Part shown: positions 16,744-24,727 of the stretch, piece after piece
Layout: each line of letters opens with the position of its first letter
Position numbering within the stretch: position 1 is the first letter of the stretch
Source: Actinomycetes bacterium
GTDB taxonomy: Bacteria > Actinomycetota > Acidimicrobiia > IMCC26256 > PALSA-610
Direction of reading: 5' to 3'
Length of the DNA: 43,968 bases
Assembly: GCA_025463905.1 (NCBI GenBank)
Contig: JAODBJ010000289.1
Coordinates: 1 to 43,968, forward strand
Position numbers and translations under genes: made by a program
The notes under the pieces: generated by a model
Databases searched by the model: none
Told to the model about the DNA's origin: nothing
What the model saw: only the letters and a program-made list of their open reading frames with translations

Positions 16744-17417
16744 CGGCGCTCCTCGCGAACGATGCGAACTCGCTGGTGTGGTGGTCGTGGGTGCGAGGCC
16801 ACACCCACGAGATCTGGTTGGCCACCGGCCAGCATTTCCGCCTGACGGTTGTCGCCGTGCTCATCGGCTTTTTGCTGTCGACCCTGCTCGCCGCGGTGGT
16901 GCTGCGGTTCCGCTGGACCTACGGCCCGATCCTGTCGGCGGCGAACATCTTGTACACGATCCCAAGCCTCGCCCTGTTCGGGTTCTTGATCCCGATCACA
17001 CACCTCGGCTTCCGAACCGCCGAGATCGGCCTCGTGAGCTACACACTGCTCATCCTCACCCGCAACATCGTCACCGGCATCGACGGCGTCTCCGTCGCCG
17101 TGAAGGAGTCGGCCGACGGAATGGGCTTCACGCGTTGGCGGCGGTTCCTCTCGGTCGACCTCCGGTTGGCGACGCCGGCCATCATCGCCGGCGTCCGCAT
17201 CGCGTCGGTCACGACCGTCGGCCTCGTTACGATCACCGCGCTCGTTGGCGAGGGCGGGTACGGCGTGTTCATTCTCGACGGGATCAACCGGCGGTTCACG
17301 ACGCCCACCGTCGTAGGCGCGGTCTGCTCGGTCGCCCTCGCAGTCACCCTCGATGTCACGTTCGTGTTGATCGAACGGTTGCTCACGCCATGGTCCAGGC
17401 GAGGCATCGCGGCCTGA
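16740..17417 (+). CDS. OpuC-type ABC transporter permease 1
   Basis: 225 residues from GTG 16740, which overlaps the ATPase stop (GTGA). About five membrane helices and the BPD-transporter EAA-like loop (GVSVAVKESADGMGFTRWRRFLSVDLRLATPAIIAGVR) are present. Motifs IPSLALFGFLIP and TITALVGEGGYG match OpuCB/OsmW permeases. It pairs with the second permease to form a heterodimeric pore. The next gene starts within its stop codon (TGATG). Confidence 0.9.
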   Translation: MTALLANDANSLVWWSWVRGHTHEIWLATGQHFRLTVVAVLIGFLLSTLLAAVVLRFRWTYGPILSAANILYTIPSLALFGFLIPITHLGFRTAEIGLVSYTLLILTRNIVTGIDGVSVAVKESADGMGFTRWRRFLSVDLRLATPAIIAGVRIASVTTVGLVTITALVGEGGYGVFILDGINRRFTTPTVVGAVCSVALAVTLDVTFVLIERLLTPWSRRGIAA

Positions 17418-18148
17418 TGCACACGCTGTCGCTGTTCTGGCACTACGTCACCACCGCCAACAACTGGTGGGGAACCACGGGCATCGTCGAACGGACGATC
17501 GCGCACGTACGCATCTCCGTCGTCGCCACGTTTGTGGCGGCCGCGATCGCGCTGCCACCGTCGGTCGCGCTCGGCCATGTGCGGAAGGGTGGTCTGCTCG
17601 CAGTGTCGATCGTGAACATCGGCCGCGCCATCCCGTCGCTGGCGATCATCGCGTTCCTCACGACGCTCACGTTCTTCGGTTTCGGCTACCGCCCCACACT
17701 CGTCGCGTTGATCGTGCTCGCAATCCCGCCGATTTTCACGAACGCGTACACGGGCGTTCGCAACGTGGACCGCGACATCGTCGAGGCCGCGCGCGGGATG
17801 GGGATGACCTCGAACGAAGTGTTGCTGCGCGTCGAGATGCCCAGTGCGCTCCCGCTCGTCATCGCCGGACTGCGGATCTCTGCCGTGCAGGTGGTCGCTA
17901 CGGCGACACTCGGCGCAATCGTCGCGTTCGAGTGCCTCGGCTCCTTCATTACCGAAGGCATCGCCCAGCAAGACGACGGGAAGCTCTTAACCGGAGCGGT
18001 CCTGGTCGCGGTGCTGGCGCTCATCACCGACGGGTTTTTCATCCTCCTGCAGCGCGCGCTCACTCCCTGGATGCGCCGACGGAAGCGTCGCGGTATCGCG
18101 CCGGTTACAGCCGACATCGATGTGGCCGCAACCGCGGCCGCGCACTAG
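17417..18148 (+). CDS. OpuC-type ABC transporter permease 2
   Basis: 243 residues; the ATG at 17417 shares one base with the preceding stop. It contains AIPSLAIIAFLTTLTFFGFGYRP, IPPIFTNAYTGVRNVDRDIVEAARGMGMTSNEVLLRVEMPSALP (the EAA loop) and five or more helices. The Arg/Lys-rich C-terminus (WMRRRKRRG) follows the last helix, a positive-inside signal. It corresponds to OpuCD/OsmY-type permeases and forms the heterodimer with the upstream permease. Confidence 0.9.
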   Translation: MHTLSLFWHYVTTANNWWGTTGIVERTIAHVRISVVATFVAAAIALPPSVALGHVRKGGLLAVSIVNIGRAIPSLAIIAFLTTLTFFGFGYRPTLVALIVLAIPPIFTNAYTGVRNVDRDIVEAARGMGMTSNEVLLRVEMPSALPLVIAGLRISAVQVVATATLGAIVAFECLGSFITEGIAQQDDGKLLTGAVLVAVLALITDGFFILLQRALTPWMRRRKRRGIAPVTADIDVAATAAAH

Positions 18149-18182
18149 TTCCCAACGAAACAACGAAGGAGCAATCGGGCAC

Positions 18183-19133
18183 ATGAAACAACGCCGACCA
18201 CTTCTCATCTTGCTCGTCGCGCTGGCGGTTGTCGCCGCCGCGTGCGGCAGCAGCAAGTCGAGTTCCACACCGTCTTCGAGTGGCGCGACCGGCGCCTCCG
18301 TTCCGAACGGTCCGCAGATCTCGATCGGCGCGCAGAACTTCGGCGAAAGCGCGATCCTCTCTCAGGTCTACGGGCAGGCCCTCGTGGCCAAGGGTTACAA
18401 GGTGAAGTACCAGGCGCTCGGAGGATTCCGCGACCTCGTGTACAAGGCGTTCAAAGCCGGCGACATCAACTTCACCCCCGAGTACGCCGCGTCCGCGCTC
18501 GAGTTCCTCAACAAGAACGCCGGGGAAGCGTCACCCGACGCGCAGGCCACGACCGCCAAACTGCGAACAGTCCTGAAGCCGTTGAAGTTGCAAGCGCTCG
18601 ACCCGTCACCCGCAGTCGACAGCAACGCGTTCGTCGTCACCCAGGCGACGGCCACGAAGTATCACCTCACGAACATCAGCGATCTGAAGGGCCAGGAAAG
18701 CAAGCTGACCCTCGGCGGCCCGCCCGACTGCCCGACGAACCCGTTCTGCATTCCGGGCCTCAAGCAGCGCTACGGCATCGACTTCAGCAAGCACTTCAAG
18801 TCGCTCGACGCCGCCGGCCCCATCACGGTGCAGGCGTTGAAGAGCGACACGGTGCAGGTGGCAGTGCTCTTCTCCACCAACGGCGCCATCGCGGCGAACA
18901 ACTGGGTCCAGCTCAAGGACGACAAGGGCCTCATCAACGCCGATGCGGTCGTGCCGGTGCTCACCGACGGGCTCGTGACGGCGTACGGCAAGAACTTCAC
19001 GGACCTCGTCAACAAGGTGAGCGCGGCGATGACGACCGCCGACCTCACCGCCATGAACAAGAGCTACGACATCGACAAGGAAGACGCGAAGACGGTCGCG
19101 ACCAACTTCCTCACGTCCAAGGGCCTCATCTAG
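18183..19133 (+). CDS. OpuC-type substrate-binding lipoprotein
   Basis: 316 residues; ATG 18183 with GAAGGAG upstream. The signal peptide ends in a lipobox (VVAAAC, lipid-modified C21), followed by a Ser/Thr-rich linker. The mature part is an OpuAC-type binding domain: ISIGAQNFGESAILSQVYGQAL, FTPEYAASALEF, GGPPDCPTNPFCIPGLKQRYG and VQVAVLFSTNGAI. Such proteins bind glycine betaine, choline, carnitine or ergothioneine; the ligand cannot be fixed from sequence. It delivers substrate to the two permeases encoded upstream. A strong hairpin follows the stop. Confidence 0.9.
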   Translation: MKQRRPLLILLVALAVVAAACGSSKSSSTPSSSGATGASVPNGPQISIGAQNFGESAILSQVYGQALVAKGYKVKYQALGGFRDLVYKAFKAGDINFTPEYAASALEFLNKNAGEASPDAQATTAKLRTVLKPLKLQALDPSPAVDSNAFVVTQATATKYHLTNISDLKGQESKLTLGGPPDCPTNPFCIPGLKQRYGIDFSKHFKSLDAAGPITVQALKSDTVQVAVLFSTNGAIAANNWVQLKDDKGLINADAVVPVLTDGLVTAYGKNFTDLVNKVSAAMTTADLTAMNKSYDIDKEDAKTVATNFLTSKGLI

Positions 19134-19147
19134 CCCGCGCAACCCAT

Positions 19148-19203
19148 CGCCAGGTTGTTGCACTTCCGCTCCCAGAAGGGGCTAGAAGTGCAACAACCTG
19201 GCG
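19148..19203. terminator. 19-bp perfect hairpin after the OpuC operon
   Basis: CGCCAGGTTGTTGCACTTC (19148-19166) is perfectly complementary to 19185-19203, with an 18-base loop that contains a small CCC-AGAA-GGG hairpin (19171-19180). It starts 15 bases after the binding-protein stop and lies between converging genes, so it probably terminates transcription from both sides. No T-run follows. The length and perfection are more than a terminator needs, so it may be a mobile palindromic element used as a terminator. Confidence 0.65.
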
Positions 19204-19214
19204 TGGATGCAACC

Positions 19215-19260
19215 GCATCACCAGCCGCGGTCTACCCACTCTTGGATGTGCGGCCGCTCT
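19215..19260 (-). repeat. Duplicated 3' tail of the neighbouring hydrolase gene
   Basis: These 46 bases repeat 19289-19334 with one mismatch. Read on the minus strand they encode ERPHIQEWVDRGW followed by a stop, against ERPHIQDWVDRGW and stop at the end of the metallo-beta-lactamase-fold gene. A TGA precedes the copy in frame, so it is a non-coding remnant downstream of the true gene end. Confidence 0.85.
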
Positions 19261-19291
19261 CAGCACACGGTCGCGTCCGCACGTGGCGGCA

Positions 19292-19903
19292 TCACCAGCC
19301 GCGGTCTACCCAGTCTTGGATGTGCGGCCGCTCTTCACCGATCGTGGTGTCTAGGCCGTGGCCGGGGAGGACGAGGAGATCTTCGGGCAGCGTGAACAGG
19401 CGACGGTCGATCGACGTGATGATCTGATCGAAGCTCGCGCCCTCGAATTTCGTGTTCCCGGGGCCGCCGGGAAAGAGCGTGTCGCCGGTGAAGATGATCG
19501 GATGACCTTCGAGCAAGAACGACGTGGAACCCGGCGTATGCCCGGGCGTGTGGATCGTTCGCAGTCGTAGGTCGCCAACCGCGATCACATCGTCGTCGGG
19601 GATGACGAAGTCGTACGACGGAAGCATCTTCGCGTCTTCCGCCGCGATCCCGACGTCGATGCCGGCGTTGCGCATCTGCGTGACGGCCTGGATGTGGTCG
19701 AAGTGGCCGTGCGTGGTGAGCACCCGGCGCACCCCGGTGGTGCGGCTTACTTCGAGCAGCAGTTCGTGCTCGTTGGCCGCGTCGATGATCACGGCCTCGC
19801 CCGTGCCCTTGCTCCGCACGACGAAGACATTGTTCTCATACGGCCCGACGACGAGCTTTTCGATTCGCACCGTCGAATCTTCGTAGTGAGCGACGCGAGC
19901 CAT
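19292..19903 (-). CDS. Metallo-beta-lactamase-fold hydrolase (glyoxalase II-like)
   Basis: 203 residues from ATG 19903 (MARVAHYEDSTVRIEKLVVG); a longer upstream frame is not supported. The metal-binding THGHFDH (H65, H67, D69, H70), HTPGHTPGS, FTGDTLF and PGHG motifs are all present, so the binuclear metal site is intact. The length fits small YcbL-like or glyoxalase II-like hydrolases acting on thioesters. The substrate is unknown. The gene stands alone, between the OpuC terminator and a divergent secreted-protein gene. Its 3' end is duplicated downstream (19215-19260). Confidence 0.88.
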   Translation of the reverse strand: MARVAHYEDSTVRIEKLVVGPYENNVFVVRSKGTGEAVIIDAANEHELLLEVSRTTGVRRVLTTHGHFDHIQAVTQMRNAGIDVGIAAEDAKMLPSYDFVIPDDDVIAVGDLRLRTIHTPGHTPGSTSFLLEGHPIIFTGDTLFPGGPGNTKFEGASFDQIITSIDRRLFTLPEDLLVLPGHGLDTTIGEERPHIQDWVDRGW

Positions 19904-19977
19904 AGGTGAACCGTACCGGCAGTCCGTGTGCGTTCGCCCCGCCTGACCGCGCTCGGTAGTTTCACCGCTGCGTCGAG

Positions 19978-20016
19978 CATTCGCTCGAGGCGGGCAAGAC
20001 ATTCGCAAGGGCGGGC
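19978..20016 (+). repeat. Imperfect direct repeat in the leader of the secreted-protein gene
   Basis: CATTCGC-4 bases-GGCGGGC (19978-19995) is followed by CATTCGC-3 bases-GGCGGGC (20000-20016), 24 bases before the ATG at 20040. The first copy overlaps a hairpin TCGAGC-ATTC-GCTCGA (19973-19988). It may be a regulator or RNA-level site. Confidence 0.3.
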
Positions 20017-20039
20017 CGCGACGGCTCGCAGGGGGACAG

Positions 20040-21473
20040 ATGCTCGTGGATCGGCAAAGAGGATTTCTACGCGCGCGGCGTGCGTTCGCACCCGTGGCGC
20101 TGGTTGTTGCATGCGGAGCGTCAGCGCTCGTGCCAATGGTGGCGCACGTCGCTGAGGCGGGCGCAGCGAGCACCGTGACCGTGACACCGGCTGATCCCTC
20201 GTGGGGATTTGTCGACGGCAACGCGCACGGCGGGCTCGGGCAGTTCGTGACCGGTCCGCCCGCGGCACCTGCCGGCACCGGCAGCGTCGAGTTGGCGGTC
20301 ACCGCGTCGAACCAGGGCTACGAGTTCGGCGCCGGCATCGACGGCGGCACCGACTTCGCCAATCTCACCAACCTCGAGTACTCCACCTACACCAACAACG
20401 GCGCGGCCTCGAACCGTGCGATCGCGCTCGACTTGAGCGTCGACTACGACAACACCGACGCGACCACCGCGTGGCAAGGCCGAGTCGTGTGGATCCCGGC
20501 ATCGATCGGTGCGGGCCAGATCGTCGACGGCACCTGGCAGACGTGGTCGCCGTTGACGCAGGGCAAGTGGTTCTCGTCCGGTACGCCCATCATTGCGGGC
20601 AGCCCGACTCCGTCGTCGTGTTCACAGGCGACGCCCTGCACGTGGGCGCAGCTAACGGCGAATTACCCGAACGCCGAGATCAACGTGCGTGACCCGCAGG
20701 TCCTGCTGAAGAACGGCAGCGGCTACTCGAACTTCGACGCGTTCGCCGACAAGGTCGTCGTCGGTATCGGTGGTAACGACACCACCTACGACTTCGAGCC
20801 TGGTGGCGCGCAGGCCACGAATGTCGTCGTCAACGGTGCCACCTTCGGTTGGGGCTTTGCCGACGACAACAACGCCGGCGGTCACGGCAAGTTCGTGAAG
20901 GGCCCGAAGGGGCGGCCGTTGGGTCACGGAAGCGCGCAAATCGCGATCACGAAGCCCACGCAGGGCTACCTGTTCGGCACCGGCTCGTACCTCGGGCACG
21001 GCGCGACCCGCTTCAGCCAGATCACCAAGCTGGGGTACTCGACGTACCGCAACACCATCGACGCCGGGAACAACTTGGCGATCGCGATGGGCTTCAGCGT
21101 CGACTACGACCTCACTGACGTGACCACGTCGTGGCAGGGCCGGCTCGTGTTCGAGCCCTACCTCGCCAGCGGCGGCGGCACCATCCCGCGCAAGACGTGG
21201 CAGACGTGGAACGCGCTGACCGCACCTGGTTGGTACGGCAGTAGCGCGTCGCCGAAGGTCGGCAACGCGACGGTGGCGCAACAGTGCACGATGGCGAGTC
21301 CCTGCACGTTGGCGCAGGTGATCGCGGCGTACCCGAACGCCGGGATCAACCCGACCGACACGCAGAACGTCTTCAAGGCGGGCAGCGGCTGGACCGCCAA
21401 GTTCACCGGCAGCGTCGACAAGTTCGTGATCGGCGTCGGTGGCAACGACACCACGTACGACTTCGAGAAGTAA
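20040..21473 (+). CDS. Secreted protein with two tandem copies of an unrecognised domain
   Basis: 477 residues; ATG 20040 after GGGGGACAG. Arg-rich N-terminus, hydrophobic core and an Ala-rich cleavage region (about residue 43) form a signal peptide. The mature protein is two homologous repeats of about 200 residues (about 55-252 and 268-477). Both start WGF-D-N--GG-G-FV-GP, share SVDYD-TD-TT-WQGR, TWQTW and CT-AQ--A-YPNA-IN, and end IGVGGNDTTYDFE or a close variant. Regular beta-strand alternation suggests a jelly-roll or concanavalin-like sandwich. One CxxxxxC pair in each repeat may form a disulfide. Function unknown; a carbohydrate- or surface-binding role is a guess. A strong terminator follows. 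Confidence 0.8.
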   Translation: MLVDRQRGFLRARRAFAPVALVVACGASALVPMVAHVAEAGAASTVTVTPADPSWGFVDGNAHGGLGQFVTGPPAAPAGTGSVELAVTASNQGYEFGAGIDGGTDFANLTNLEYSTYTNNGAASNRAIALDLSVDYDNTDATTAWQGRVVWIPASIGAGQIVDGTWQTWSPLTQGKWFSSGTPIIAGSPTPSSCSQATPCTWAQLTANYPNAEINVRDPQVLLKNGSGYSNFDAFADKVVVGIGGNDTTYDFEPGGAQATNVVVNGATFGWGFADDNNAGGHGKFVKGPKGRPLGHGSAQIAITKPTQGYLFGTGSYLGHGATRFSQITKLGYSTYRNTIDAGNNLAIAMGFSVDYDLTDVTTSWQGRLVFEPYLASGGGTIPRKTWQTWNALTAPGWYGSSASPKVGNATVAQQCTMASPCTLAQVIAAYPNAGINPTDTQNVFKAGSGWTAKFTGSVDKFVIGVGGNDTTYDFEK

Positions 21474-21498
21474 CCCGACGTCGCCAGGGAAGTGAACG

Positions 21499-21522
21499 GG
21501 GGCCGGCCGCGAGGCCGGCCCC
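21499..21522 (+). terminator. Rho-independent-type terminator of the secreted-protein gene
   Basis: GGGGCCGGCC (21499-21508), loop GCGA (a GNRA tetraloop), GGCCGGCCCC (21513-21522), then TTGGGTTTGT. A 10-bp all-GC stem 25 bases after the stop codon. Confidence 0.85.
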
Positions 21523-21567
21523 TTGGGTTTGTCCGAATCACCGGCCCGTTGGCCGCAGTGGAAACTG

Positions 21568-21579
21568 GACCGATCGGTC
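21568..21579. promoter_or_regulatory. Candidate TetR-type operator upstream of the acyl-CoA dehydrogenase genes
   Basis: GACCGATCGGTC is a perfect 12-base palindrome 51 bases before the start of the first dehydrogenase. Its ACCGATCGGT core is of the type bound by many actinobacterial TetR-family repressors of fatty-acid and sterol catabolism. No regulator gene is in the window. Confidence 0.45.
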
Positions 21580-21630
21580 AAGTACCGTCGACACGCTGTT
21601 TCAGCTGCCCAATCCAGTTCCAGCTAGAGC

Positions 21631-22821
21631 GTGATGGACTTTCGCGACACACCTTCCGAAGCCGCCTTCCGTGACGAAGTTCGCGGTTGGTTCTCCGAAC
21701 ACCTGGTGGGCGATTTTGCCGCGCTCGGTGGCCGGGGCGGCCCGGCCGACGAGGAAGGGTGGGACGTCCGCATCGAGTGGGAGCGCCTGCTCGGCGCCGA
21801 CCGCTGGGTGGGGATGTCGTGGCCTGCTGAGTACGGTGGCCGGGCGCTCGACTACGCGCAGCAGGTGATTTTCAACGAGGAGTACGCCCGAGCGAACGCC
21901 CCCGGCCGGATCAGCTTCTTCGGGGAGGGCCTGTTCGCGCCCACGCTCATCCAGTTCGGTACCGACGAGCAGAAGCGGCGTTTCCTGCCGAAGATCCAAT
22001 CGGTCGAGGAACTGTGGTGCCAGGGGTTCTCGGAGCCCAACGCCGGCTCCGACCTCGCGAACGTCCAGACCCGTGCCGTGCTCGACGGCGACGAGTGGGT
22101 CATCAACGGCCAGAAGGTGTGGACGACACTCGCGCACCGGGCCGACTGGTGCTTCGTCGTCACTCGTACCGACCCGGAGAGCAAGAGCCATCACGGCCTG
22201 TCCTACCTGCTCGTGCCGATGCACCAGCCGGGCATCGAGGTGCGGCCGCTGCGCCAGATGACCGGCAGCGCCGAGTTCAACGAAGTGTTCTTCACCGACG
22301 CGCGTACCGCCCGCGAGAACGTGCTCGGCCCGGTGGGGGAGGGTTGGAAAGTCGCAATGGCGACGCTCGGTTTCGAGCGTGGCACCGCGTTCTTGTCGCA
22401 GCAACTCGGTTTCCAGCGCGAGCTGACGGACCTCATCGAGGTGGCGCAGAAGAACGGCGCGACAGCGGACCCGGTGGTACGCGACAAGCTCGCCGGCCAT
22501 TACGCCGGCGTACAGATCATGAAGTACAACGGCATGCGCATGCTCACCAACCTCCTGCATACCGGTGTGCTCGGTCCCGAATCGAGCATCGGCAAGCTCT
22601 ACTGGACGAACTGGCACCGCAGCCTCGGCGAGACGGCGATGGACGTGCTCGGCACCGACGCGTTGCTCGTCGAGCACGAGGGCGACGGCGACTACCACCT
22701 CGACGACCTGCACCAGACCTTCATGGCGAGCCGGGCGGAAACGATCTACGCCGGTTCGAGCGAGATCCAACGAAACATCATCGGCGAGCGGGTGCTCGGG
22801 CTCCCGCGTGAGCCGCGGTAA
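21631..22821 (+). CDS. Acyl-CoA dehydrogenase, subunit 1
   Basis: 396 residues from GTG 21631 (the ATG at 21634 is an equally good start; the ribosome binding site is weak). The full acyl-CoA dehydrogenase fold is present: helical N-terminus (PSEAAFRDEVRGWF), middle beta-domain with CQGFSEPNAGSDLANVQTRA and WVINGQKVWTTLAHRADW (FAD and substrate contacts), and the C-terminal helical domain ending AETIYAGSSEIQRNIIGERVLGLP. It overlaps no gene but is 26 bases upstream of a second, divergent dehydrogenase. Such adjacent non-identical pairs (as in mycobacterial FadE pairs for sterol side chains) form heterotetramers. The substrate is unknown; branched or steroid acyl-CoA is a reasonable guess. Confidence 0.9.
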   Translation: MMDFRDTPSEAAFRDEVRGWFSEHLVGDFAALGGRGGPADEEGWDVRIEWERLLGADRWVGMSWPAEYGGRALDYAQQVIFNEEYARANAPGRISFFGEGLFAPTLIQFGTDEQKRRFLPKIQSVEELWCQGFSEPNAGSDLANVQTRAVLDGDEWVINGQKVWTTLAHRADWCFVVTRTDPESKSHHGLSYLLVPMHQPGIEVRPLRQMTGSAEFNEVFFTDARTARENVLGPVGEGWKVAMATLGFERGTAFLSQQLGFQRELTDLIEVAQKNGATADPVVRDKLAGHYAGVQIMKYNGMRMLTNLLHTGVLGPESSIGKLYWTNWHRSLGETAMDVLGTDALLVEHEGDGDYHLDDLHQTFMASRAETIYAGSSEIQRNIIGERVLGLPREPR

Positions 22822-22847
22822 CTGCAACACCCAAAGGGGAGCACCGA

Positions 22848-23978
22848 ATGAACTTCGCGTTTTCTGAGGAGCAAGAAGAGCTGCGCCGCACGGTGCGGCA
22901 GTTCCTCGAGTCGAAGTCGCCGTCCGGCGAGGTTCGGCGGCTGATGGACACCACCGAGGGCTACGACCCGGCCGTGTGGAAGCAGATGGGCCAAGAGCTC
23001 GGGTTGCAGGGCCTGCACATCCCCGAGGAGTACGGCGGCCAGGGCTACACGTTCATCGAACTCGGCATCGTCCTCGAGGAGATGGGCCGCGTGCTGTTGT
23101 GCGCGCCGTACTTCGCGAGTGTCGTGCTCGCCGGAAACGCGATCCTCAACGCCGGCACCGACGCGCAGAAGCAGGCGCTGCTGCCGGGTATCGCTTCGGG
23201 CGACACGATCGCCGCGCTCGCGTTCACGGAGCCGTCGGGTAAGTGGGGTGCTGATGGCATCACGCTGACCGCCAAGGAGTCGGGCGGCGCGTGGACGATC
23301 GACGGCGAGAAGATGTTCGTGATCGACGGCCACAACGCGGACCTTCTCGTGGTCGTCGCCCGCACGCAGGGAACGAGCGGCACCGACGGCATCTCCTTCT
23401 TCACGGTGCGCGGCGACGCCGAGGGTGTCACCCGCACGCCGCTCTCGACGATGGACCAGACCCGCAAGCAATCACGCGTCGAGTTCTCGGGCGTGGCCGC
23501 GGAGCCGCTCGGCACGCCGGGTGAGGGGTGGCCGGCGCTGAGCAAGACGCTCGACCAAGCCGCGGTCGCGCTCAGCAACGAGATGGTGGGTGGCGCGCAG
23601 TTCGTGCTCGACCAGTCGGTGGAGTACGCGAAGGTGCGCGTGCAGTTCGGTCGCCCGATCGGTTCGTTCCAGGCGATCAAGCACAAGTGCGCCGACATGT
23701 TGCTCGAGGTCGAGTCTGGGAAGTCCGCGGCGTACTACGCCGCGTGGGCGGCAGCCGAAGACAACGACGAACTGCCGGTGGTCGCAAGCTTGGCCAAGGC
23801 GTACATCTCCGAGGCCTACTTCCACGCGACGGCCGAGAACATCCAAATCCACGGTGGCATCGGCTTCACTTGGGAGCATGACGCGCATCTCTACTTCAAG
23901 CGCGCGAAGTCATCGGAGATCTTCCTCGGTGACGCGACCTACCACCGCGAACTGCTCGCGCAGCGCATCGGCATCTGA
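22848..23978 (+). CDS. Acyl-CoA dehydrogenase, subunit 2
   Basis: 376 residues; ATG 22848 with AAAGGGGAGCACCG upstream. N-terminal FAFSEEQEELRRTVRQFLE, middle domain ALAFTEPSGKWG and WTIDGEKMFVIDGHNADLLVVVART, then the C-terminal RVQFGRPIGSFQAIKHKCADM and IQIHGGIGFTWEHDAHLYFKRA. The subunit-1 protein lacks the clear RxQFGxPIxxFQ motif while this one keeps it, and the middle-domain loop here is shortened. This fits a complementing heteromeric pair. Its stop codon is in the same frame as the next gene. Confidence 0.9.
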   Translation: MNFAFSEEQEELRRTVRQFLESKSPSGEVRRLMDTTEGYDPAVWKQMGQELGLQGLHIPEEYGGQGYTFIELGIVLEEMGRVLLCAPYFASVVLAGNAILNAGTDAQKQALLPGIASGDTIAALAFTEPSGKWGADGITLTAKESGGAWTIDGEKMFVIDGHNADLLVVVARTQGTSGTDGISFFTVRGDAEGVTRTPLSTMDQTRKQSRVEFSGVAAEPLGTPGEGWPALSKTLDQAAVALSNEMVGGAQFVLDQSVEYAKVRVQFGRPIGSFQAIKHKCADMLLEVESGKSAAYYAAWAAAEDNDELPVVASLAKAYISEAYFHATAENIQIHGGIGFTWEHDAHLYFKRAKSSEIFLGDATYHRELLAQRIGI

Positions 23979-23996
23979 GCGAACAGGCCGCCGGCT

Positions 23997-24716
23997 CTGA
24001 TCGAGTTCACGGTCGGCGGTTTCAACACACGTTGGGGACTCACCCGCTTCGGCGCGGACGCGAACGTTCCGTACGACGTGTTCGCGGTGCTCGAACGGCT
24101 CGACACCGACATCCTCGTGCTCCCGGAAACGTGGGTGCCGCACGCGGGTGAGGGTGTCGTCGATCGCCTGCGCGCGGCCGGTTATGCGGTGGAAGTCGCG
24201 CCGTGGGCCACGATGGATCGTTCGGGGTCGAAGCCCGAGATCGCGTCGCCCGGTGAAGGTTCGTGGTCGCTCGCCGTCGCGTCCCGATGCCGGATCCTGG
24301 CTCGTCGCGACCTGCCGCTGCCGCGGACCCTGTTCGACCCGGCCGGCCCTCGCGTCGCGATCCAGTGCACGCTCGACGTGTCGGGAACGACCGTCGAGAT
24401 GGTGGGGCTGCACACGTCGTCGCGGCTGTGGTGGGGCGCGCCGTTCATCCAACTGAACGCCCTGCGACGGCGGCTGCCCCGCTTCGACGGACCGGCCTTC
24501 CTCGCCGGCGACTTCAACCTCTGGGGGCCGTGGGTGGAGCGACTCTTGCCGGGCTGGGAACGCACGGTGCGCGGCCGTACGTACCCGTCGCATCGACCGC
24601 ACAGCCAAATCGACCACGTGCTCGTCAACCGCCGCCTGACGTTCGTGTCGGGAGAAGTCGTCGACGACCACCGGCACAGCGACCACCGCCCAATTCGCGT
24701 GCGTCTCCGCGCGTAG
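23997..24716 (+). CDS. Endonuclease/exonuclease/phosphatase-fold protein
   Basis: 239 residues if it begins at CTG 23997. The first usable GTG (24078) would delete FTVGGFNTRWGLTRFG, which carries the metal-binding Asn of the fold, so the gene must begin earlier. There is no ATG, GTG or TTG between the upstream TGA (23976-23978) and 24078. All catalytic motifs of the family are visible: FNTRW, VLPETW (metal Glu), GLHTS, AGDFNLWG (D-x-N), QIDHVLV and HSDHRPI. It is therefore probably an active metal-dependent phosphodiesterase or phosphatase. It may be translated by coupling to the dehydrogenase, with an unusual CTG start. Confidence 0.7.
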   Translation: MIEFTVGGFNTRWGLTRFGADANVPYDVFAVLERLDTDILVLPETWVPHAGEGVVDRLRAAGYAVEVAPWATMDRSGSKPEIASPGEGSWSLAVASRCRILARRDLPLPRTLFDPAGPRVAIQCTLDVSGTTVEMVGLHTSSRLWWGAPFIQLNALRRRLPRFDGPAFLAGDFNLWGPWVERLLPGWERTVRGRTYPSHRPHSQIDHVLVNRRLTFVSGEVVDDHRHSDHRPIRVRLRA

Positions 24717-24727
24717 CCTCCCCAGGC

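Noticed and set aside
19134-19350. Insertion-sequence remnant between the OpuC operon and the hydrolase gene
   Set aside because: No transposase fragment or target duplication; the hairpin and the gene-tail copy explain the repeats.
24078-24716. GTG at 24078 as start of the phosphatase-fold gene
   Set aside because: It would remove the FNTRWG metal-binding motif that is required in this fold.
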